From NCBI GenBank assembly GCA_024180945.1, contig JAKSGN010000013.1:62001-126000 (forward strand): a stretch of 64,000 nucleotides of DNA, written 5' to 3'. The stretch's first letter is position 1. Each line of letters begins with the position of its first letter. This document shows, piece after piece, positions 57,001 to 64,000 of this stretch. The notes beneath the pieces were generated by a model. The model was not told where the DNA came from and did no database searches. It was given only the letters and a program-made list of their open reading frames with translations. The position numbers and the translations under genes were made by a program. The DNA is from Macrophomina tecta. Taxonomy: Eukaryota > Ascomycota > Dothideomycetes > Botryosphaeriales > Botryosphaeriaceae.

Positions 57001-59112
57001 CGGTTAAACTACGGGAAGAACTCGTAAGAGATATATATAAAGCCCTAGTATACAGTTATTAAGAAATAGATAAGATAATAAAGTAAATTATAAGAAGCTA
57101 CTACTTTCTAAGGCTTAGAAGAATCGTATAAAGGATAGTCTTATAATATAACCTCTATATTAGAAGTAAGGCCGCGAGATACGTATTCTACGAATTACTT
57201 TAGCTACTATTAGTACTAAAGCGCCCTTAGTAATCTATCTCGCTAGACTTTATTACGGACCTACCTAAGTTAAGAGAACCACTTACTAAGATTAAATATA
57301 ACTTAATTCTAGTTATTATTAATAGAATAATAAAGTACGTATACTACCTACTATACCTTAAATTAGTAAATATAGAAGAACTCGCCTATATATTTCTAAA
57401 AATAATTTTTAGTAATTACGGGTTACTAGAAGAGCTCGTATTAGATAAAAATCGACTATTTATATCCTAATTCTAGTAAAGCCTTACTTGATAGCTTAGG
57501 GCTAAATATAAGCTCTTAACTACAGCACACCCTTAAATAAATAAATAAATAGAATAAACGAACTAGACGCTAGAATAATACCTACGCTACTACCTTAACT
57601 ATGCGTAAGATAATTAGGTAGAGCTACTACCGCTTGTATAATTCGTATATAATAGCTCTAAGGCGTTCGCTATATAAGAATCCCCGTTCTATGCTAATTA
57701 CGGTTATAAGCTAATAGCCTATAAATACCCGCTACTAAGTAAGTTATTAGCCTAAAAAGAAATTCTAAAAGTAGACTAGCTAAAGGTACTCCACAAATAA
57801 CTATATCTAGACCTCGAATTTATAGCCCTATAAATAGGTAAATACTATAATAAATAGTACTAGAAGGTACTAAAGCTTAAAAAAGAAAATAAAGTTTATC
57901 TTCTTAGTAAAAATTTTAAATAAAAAAAGAATGACTAACTAAGTAAAAAATTAGACTTTAAAAAAGTTAGTCCCTTTAAAATCGAAGAATAAATTAAATA
58001 GGTTAATTTCCGCCTTAAATTACTAGATACTATATGGATATACCTAGTATTTTACGTTATTCTACTTGAACCGGCACCTTAAGACGCTATGCTATTATGC
58101 TAAATAAAAGAAATTATACTAGAAAATCTAAACGCCGACGAAAACAAAGACTAAGACGTAGAATAAGTTCTAAATAGTAGCTATATTAACGATTAGTTTA
58201 GATACCTCCTTAAATAAAAGAAAGACTAGAATAATACCTAGAAACTACTAGAACTCTATAATTATTAAGAACTTATTAATAAGTTCTATCGCCGAAACCT
58301 AGATCGACTAATACCGCCGACTCGTTATATATAAAGAACCTAAAATTAAAGTCGAAAAATAGAGACTACCGCGCCTAATTTACTAGCTCGGAACCCTCGG
58401 AAGACGTAGAACCTGAACTAACGCTAAGAGACCTAATAGACTAAAATAACTCTATAACGATATTAGCTAAGATATTACTATATAAACGCTTTAGCGATCG
58501 CTCCTTCTTAGTACTTTTAGGGTTAATAGAATTTCTAGCCTCTTAAACCGACTTAAGACGGTTTAACTTCTCTAGCTTCTCTATAGTTATAGCCTTCTTC
58601 GAGAGTATTAAATAAGTACGAAGCTTTAAGAGATTCTTCTATTTCTCTAAACGAGATAAACGGGCTATTACGGTCTATATAGCCTTATAAGCCTTCTTTT
58701 AGTCCGTACACACTTTAATGCGCGCTCGATCGAGATGGTTAACTAGAGTTAAATATTAGTAATAGTAAGAAACAATAGAAATAAAATATATAGTCTATAG
58801 TATTAAGACCCCCGCTATCGTAAGTAGTCTAACTACGACGAGTATACTTTTTATAACGGGAAGAACTCTTAATATCTATCTAATACTTTATGGGCTCGCC
58901 CTTAGAAGCTAGAAGTAAATAAAAAAAATAAGAAATAAGTATCTCGTAGCCCTTATAATTAATATGCTTATCTAGAAGAACCTATTTAGTACGCTTACGT
59001 TTTAAAAGTATCGTAAAAATTTACTAAAGAAAAGAAAAAAAGAATAAGAAAAACCTAAAATATAGATAAGCGAATAAATCTTCGGGCTAAAGATCCTTAA
59101 GAGGGGGGATAG
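54083..59112 (+). pseudogene. C-terminal gag and pol relic of element B
   Basis: Gag resumes at ANEVVTWLESEA (intact Gag: [13 protein letters not shown]) and ends at the frameshift heptamer AAAAAAC (54389-54395), followed by TAA and an ACGGC...GCCGT stem. Protease, RT (AYLDN near 55865), RNase H, integrase and chromodomain (about 58140-58260) follow. All are RIPed. Confidence 0.88.
58300..59045 (-). pseudogene. Relic of the antisense gene in element B
   Basis: Lies between chromodomain and 3' LTR as in the intact element. The first part (GACTCGTTATATATAAAGAACC, GATATTACTATATAAACGCTTTAG) and the CTACGACGAGTATAC stretch near the Cys cluster still align. The middle differs strongly, so this family member carried a divergent version. 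Confidence 0.5.
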
Positions 59113-59855
59113 TATTATAAACCCTAGAGAATAAGGGCTTTATAATTCTATAAGTAGAAAGCCCGCATAGAAAAAGGTACTATAGAAACTAAGAACCCTT
59201 ACGGGTAGTAGAGCTATATAGCTAAAACGCCCGTACGGAAAACCTAGTCTTAAGAAAAAATAGCGCATACGGCCCCGAGCTAGGTAGTAATAGAGGCCCG
59301 TATGGAAATAATGCCTACGTAGTATAGTGACTACCCGAAAGAATAGTAGGACTAAATTTCCGTAGGGGAAAAATATCTATAGAAAAAGAATATAGATCTA
59401 GAAAACTAACTTCGGATATAAGAAATAAATAAGAGATTATCGAATATATCGTCCGCTTATTAGAGTAGAAGTTAGGTTCTAGAAAATAGGCCTTAGCGCC
59501 TAAGTTACGTAGAGCCTACTAGGCCTACTAGATAATAAAGAATTACGACTATCCTCTATAACGCTTAGATAACTAAGAATACTAATTATCTACTACTATC
59601 TATAGATTACTATATATTTTCTATAGTATATAAATATACTTCTTAGATAGTACTTTAACCTTTATAGTTAACTTAAGATTCTAATATAGACTTATTAGAA
59701 ATAATAAGCCTAACGTGTACCGTATACTAATCTATTACGTAATCGCTATCTATCGTTCTAATCTTTTACCCTTCTTTTATTCTTTAAGGTAAACCTTACC
59801 GCTACCTAACCCTACTAGGTAACTCCGAAGCCTAGTAGAAGAGGCCACCATTATA
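59113..59855 (+). repeat. 3' LTR of element B
   Basis: 743 bp after the purine tract AAGAGGGGGGATAG, ending CCATTATA. It is followed by GTAAT, the target duplication shared with 42909-42913. Confidence 0.9.
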
Positions 59856-62280
59856 GTAATACTATTTAGGCTTATAAACGCGCTAGTAATCTTTTAGTCA
59901 CTCGTTAATAATATACTACGCGAATACTTAGATATCTTTTATCTAGCTTATCTTAATAATATTCTTATCTTCTTAGAAATACTCGAGGAATATAAGAAGT
60001 ATATTAGAAAAGTTCTAAAAATTCTCTAAGCTAAGAACCTAACTATCGCACCTAATAAGTACGAGTAGTATATATAAAGAATAGAATTCTTAGGCTTTAT
60101 TATTACTTCTAGATATATCGGTATAGATAACTCGAAACTAGATTCTATTAGAAAATAGCTAGTACTAAAAATAATTAAGAAAGTATAGTTCTTTTTTAGA
60201 TTCGTAAATTTCTATAGAAAGTTTATCTAGAACTATTTAAAGGTTATAAAATCTTTAACATAACTTACTTAGAAGAAGTATAGCTTCTAATAGAAAAATA
60301 ATTAGTAGTAAGCCTTTAATTCGCTAAAGAGAATATTTTATAAAGTACCTATCTTAGAAATATATAATCCCGATAAACTAATTAAAGTAGAGACTAATAC
60401 GTTAGAATTTATCCTAGAAGTATATCTTAGCTAGCCTAATAATAAAGATAGATAGTACCTAATCGCGTTCTACTTAAGAAAGTTTACTCTAGTAGAGCTT
60501 AACTATAATATTTATAATAAGAAGCTCTTAGCTATCGTCTTAGTATTTAAGTACTAGAGATACTATCTAGAAGAAGCTAACTAATAGATAATAGTATATT
60601 ACGACTATTAAAATCTTATATGCTTTACTACGACTAAAAAGCTAAACTAATAATAGATTCGCTAGTTATAAGAATTAGTATTTTATAATTTTAAGATTAC
60701 GTATAGAAAAGATATAGATAACGCTACCGCTAATATGCTTAGTAAGAGGGTAGACTATATAGAAAAAAGAATTAAGCTATAACCCGTAATATTATAGTAG
60801 ATAAGCGATAAATCACTTATCTTTACTAGATAATCTTTTCTAATACTTCGCATCGAGTTAAACCTGTGGTATTAGAAAATCTAAGAAGTATACACTTAGG
60901 ATTTCTTCGCATAGGAACTTTTAGCACTTAAAAATAACCTGCGTATTACTTAAAATAGAGAAGAAACGCTTCTCTTTAAAGAATTAATTTATATCCCGAT
61001 AAGACTATAAGAAGCACTTATTAAAAATATATATATAGTACCTACGTATAGATATTAGGATATTAATAAAATAACTAAGAGAATTATGTAAAACTTCTAC
61101 TTTCTAGAATTATAAAAAATAGTCTAGCGTATAGTTTTATAATACGATCTTTATATCTAAAGGAAAGCCGTAATATATACTCCGTATAAATAACTATAAC
61201 CCCTAGAAGTTCTAGAATAACTATAGTAATAGATTACGCTAGACTTTATTATAAAACTACCTAGGTCTAGGAACCTAATTATAGGAGTTAAGTACGACTC
61301 GATCCTAGTCTTTATTAATAGACTTATAAAGTACGCACTCTTTTTACCCTACCTAGAGGTATTAAATATAGAATAGTTAGCCTATATATTTCTCTAATAT
61401 ATCTTCGCGGATCGCGGAATACCAGAAGTATTAGTCTTAAATAGAAATAAGCTAATAAGATTAGAATTTTAGTAAATACTTACGCGCTAGTTTAGAGTAA
61501 AAAATAAACTCTCTATAATAGTATACGCGTAAACCGACGACTAGATAGAATAGATAAACCGGACTCTTAAATAATATCTTCGCTATTATATTAACTATCT
61601 ATAGGATAACTAGGCTATATAGCTATTTATAGTATAATTCACCTATAATAGCACTAAGTAAGAGTTAACTAACGTATCTCTATTCTTTACTAACTATAGG
61701 TTTAAACTAGACGCGTATAGAGAAGCTATTCTAAGTAGAAAATTAGCCTAAAAAGGCATTCTTAAAGCTAAGTAGCTAAGAGAATTATATAAAGCTATTA
61801 GTCTTAACCTTAAATATATATAAATTATAATGTTTAAATACTATAATAGATAGTACTAGGCGGCACTAAATTTAAAAAAGAAAGATAAAGTATACCTCCT
61901 TATAAAAAATATTAAATTAAAATAACTAAGTGATAAATTAGATTTTAAGAAAATTAGTCTATTCGAAATTATAGAAAAACTTAGAGAAGTTATATATTAA
62001 CTTAAATTACCTAATATATAGATAAATTCTACTTTTTACGTAGTAATACTTAAACTAGTACTAGAAAACGCTACTATTCTAAAAACTTAGAAAGAGATTA
62101 TACTAGAAAATTCTAACGCTAAGAAAGACTAATACCTAGTTAAAAAAATTCTAGACTATAAACGATTTAGTCGTTAGCTTAAATATCTCGTTAAATAGAA
62201 AGGTTACGGAAATAAAGATAACTAGTAAGTACTAAAAAATAATATATACCTAGACCTTATTATAAAATTCTACTGTTAAA
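59856..62280 (+). pseudogene. RT, RNase H, integrase and tail relic of element A
   Basis: RT resumes in the box that was cut at 42909: LINALVIFQSLVNN, then AYLNNILI, where the catalytic YLDD has become YLNN by G-to-A changes. RNase H (VETNTLEFIL, about 60388) and integrase (about 60980-61700) follow. All frames are broken. Confidence 0.82.
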
Positions 62281-63126
62281 ATCCTAATCTTCTACGGAGA
62301 CGAGGTCGTCCCTAAATAAAAATAACGGAAAACCCTTAAGAATCGCTAGATTTATCGTAAACAGGGATAAACGAGTAGAATTTATAGGCTTGGGAGAATA
62401 AGATAATTATACCTTAGCCCTAGATTCGCTAGCCGACTTAGTTACCTATAGCGTAGTAGAATTTACTAACTTATAACGTAGCTGTTTTAATAAGGAGCCC
62501 TTAGAATTTTTAGGGTTAGAAGAGCCCCTAGAAGAATTCTTCGCCTTAGAGTATTCTAACTTCTTAAGGGAGTTAAACCCTATATAAATTATTTAAGAAT
62601 AATACTTCTTTAAAAAGTACTATTATTTACGTAATTACTCTAACTTAGTAGCCACCGTTTATAAGATAGTAAAGATCGTACTCTTCTTAGCCTCTAAACG
62701 TGCTTATTCCCGATTAAGTTTATCTACTAAAGAAGGTTAGTAAAGAATAAAAAATAACTAGCGAGAATCTATAACTTAAGTTACTTATCTCGGCGACGTT
62801 ATACTCCTTCCGGCGAGCCTTAAGGCAAGCCGCGTAGACCTTAGAATTATTTAGTAACGCTACGTATTTAGACTCGTGCTCTAAATAGTTAGTATAAGAA
62901 ATTATCTCTACCCCATTTAGAAGAATATCGCGAAGTTATCGCTTATAGAAAAGGATAGAACGATATTACTTAGTTAGATAAGAAATAACCTCGGAATTAT
63001 TAGAATAGAAATGTTTTAAAGTTATAATAAAAACTTATAGGTAGAGAAGAAAAGATAAGAGACCCGTAAAAGAATATATATAGACAAAAGAATCTTCGGG
63101 CTAAAGATTTCTAAAGGGGGGGATAG
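62281..63126 (-). other. Tail of element A, possible antisense-gene relic
   Basis: A stretch of about 850 bp between the end of pol and the 3' LTR, the same position as the antisense gene in the element I family. Its complement near 62795-62850 gives Arg/Lys-rich codons with a Cys that could be a decayed Cys cluster. There is not enough signal to be sure. It ends in the purine tract AAAGGGGGGGATAG. Confidence 0.35.
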
Positions 63127-63562
63127 TATTACGGCATAGCCTTTACGAGAGTATAGAAAGGAAGATAGAGAAGCCTTAGAAGAGATTCTACCTAGAAAAG
63201 ATTAGATTACGTGGCTTAGCACGTGACCTTTCCCTATAGACCTATATGTCGCCCTTAAGAGCCTAGGCTACATAGAGCAATAGTCGCCTAGTATAGCCAC
63301 GGCGATATCTAGTAATACTAGATTATACACGCTTTCCTACTATATATAAACCACACTTCTTAGATAGCTTTGACCTTCGTGGTCAACTTTAATAATAGAA
63401 TTTAGACTTTATTAGTAACACGGCCTTCGCACGCAGCGCTTAGTCTTATTACGTGTTCGACTTACTCTTACCCTCTTCTTGTACCCACTTAAGGAAACCC
63501 CTCGACAGGTTTTCTCCCTCTTTGATATTTAGATCCTTAGAGGCAGAGGCCCGCTCGTTACA
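63127..63562 (+). repeat. 3' LTR of element A
   Basis: 436 bp, noticeably less RIPed than its 5' partner (for example an intact TTCGTGGTCAACTTT self-priming sequence after TATATATAAACC). It ends CCGCTCGTTACA and is followed by TACCT. Confidence 0.92.
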
Positions 63563-63567
63563 TACCT

Positions 63568-63832
63568 ATTACAGCGTGGCGACCGTGTTGGGTTTCGGTC
63601 GTTGCTATAAAGCCATTCGGCCAACCTCCCGCCGACCGCGAGTAGCCGGTCAGTCGACAAAAGGTACAGCAATAACCAGCCTGGTGGCTGGTTTACCCCA
63701 ATAACTCTATATACAGAGGCGTGTTGGTAACAGTACCTTTTATCGACCGACCGGCTACTCGCGGTCGATGGGAGGTTAGTTGAATAGCTTTACAGCAACG
63801 ACTAAAACCCAATACGGTCGCCGCGCTATAAT
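63568..63832. mobile_element. Foldback (long-inverted-repeat) MITE
   Basis: Two arms of about 100 bp (63568-63667 and 63733-63832) are inverted copies of each other, starting ATTACAGCG and containing GACCGTGTTGGG, with a 65-bp loop that holds AATAACTCTATATACAG. It has no coding capacity. A one-armed relative lies at 26530-26700. Element A inserted exactly at its left edge. Confidence 0.8.
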
Positions 63833-64000
63833 ATTAATAAGAATATATAACTATAATATATATTATTTTACTACCTTCTTTATTTTATTAGCTATCTGTT
63901 ATACTAGCTTCTCTAGCTACTATATGTACTCTATATATAGCTAATAGCTAAAGTATATACGTCGATTATTCTAAGCTTTAATCTATATAGCATGCCAGAT
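63833..64000. other. AT-rich degraded sequence to the window edge
   Basis: Short A/T-rich sequence with no open frame or recognisable repeat. Confidence 0.5.

Larger units (their letters stand above)
31796..63562 (+). mobile_element. RIPed Gypsy element A, host of the nested stack
   Basis: Two 436-bp LTRs (31796-32231 and 63127-63562) flanked by TATCT (31791-31795) and TACCT (63563-63567), a 5-bp duplication with one C-to-T change. Its own sequence is now in three pieces: 32232-32815 (leader and early gag, plus strand), 42909-45965 (rest of gag, protease, start of RT; currently inverted) and 59856-63126 (rest of RT, RNase H, integrase and tail). Everything else in between is later insertions. 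Reading frames across the pieces join once single target sites are assumed. Confidence 0.9.

Overview
The window reads as nuclear DNA of a filamentous ascomycete (Pezizomycotina; a Dothideomycete such as a Leptosphaeria-like genome would fit, but the genus is inference). Two long AT-rich blocks (1-20532 and about 31480-63562) hold Ty3/Gypsy and Ty1/Copia retrotransposons whose codons are riddled with TAA/TAG in place of CAA/CAG/TGG. That is the signature of repeat-induced point mutation (RIP). Between them lies an 11-kb island of ordinary base composition (20533-31440) with the only plausible host genes.

Layout. 1-5330: 3' part of a RIP-degraded Gypsy element (copy D). 5331-6690: relic LTR pieces. 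6706-8561: an intact, un-RIPed pogo/Fot1-type DNA transposon inside the AT desert. 8562-20532: RIPed Copia relics interrupted by a full-length RIPed Gypsy copy E (10942-19277, recognisable target duplication). 20533-31440: the island, with two divergent paralogs of an unrecognised PPxY/coiled-coil protein (20954-22156 and 29522-30673), a secreted acidic repeat protein with Kex2-type sites (27220-28053), a copper amine oxidase relic, a pogo transposase relic and several MITE-like elements. 31796-63562: one nested stack. Element A (436-bp LTRs) contains B (743-bp LTRs). B contains C (796-bp LTRs, perfect CGAAG duplication) and a solo LTR. A also contains I, a nearly pristine Gypsy chromovirus (32816-41229). 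63568-63832: a foldback element.

Three points stand out. First, target-site duplications and gag reading frames show that 41230-45965 has been inverted by exchange between two inverted copies of the same LTR; undoing it restores all four insertion sites. Second, element I has a sense Gag-Pol with an A-AAA-AAC -1 frameshift site and a probable self-priming reverse-transcription start. It also carries an antisense, intron-containing gene (33719-34499) for a Cys-cluster/coiled-coil protein, filling the interval between the chromodomain and the 3' LTR; relics of it are visible in older copies. Third, the island encodes a signal-peptide protein made of near-identical 32-residue units separated by KR sites.

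Degenerate repeats cannot be given exact edges by eye except where LTR ends and target duplications agree; those cases are stated as such.
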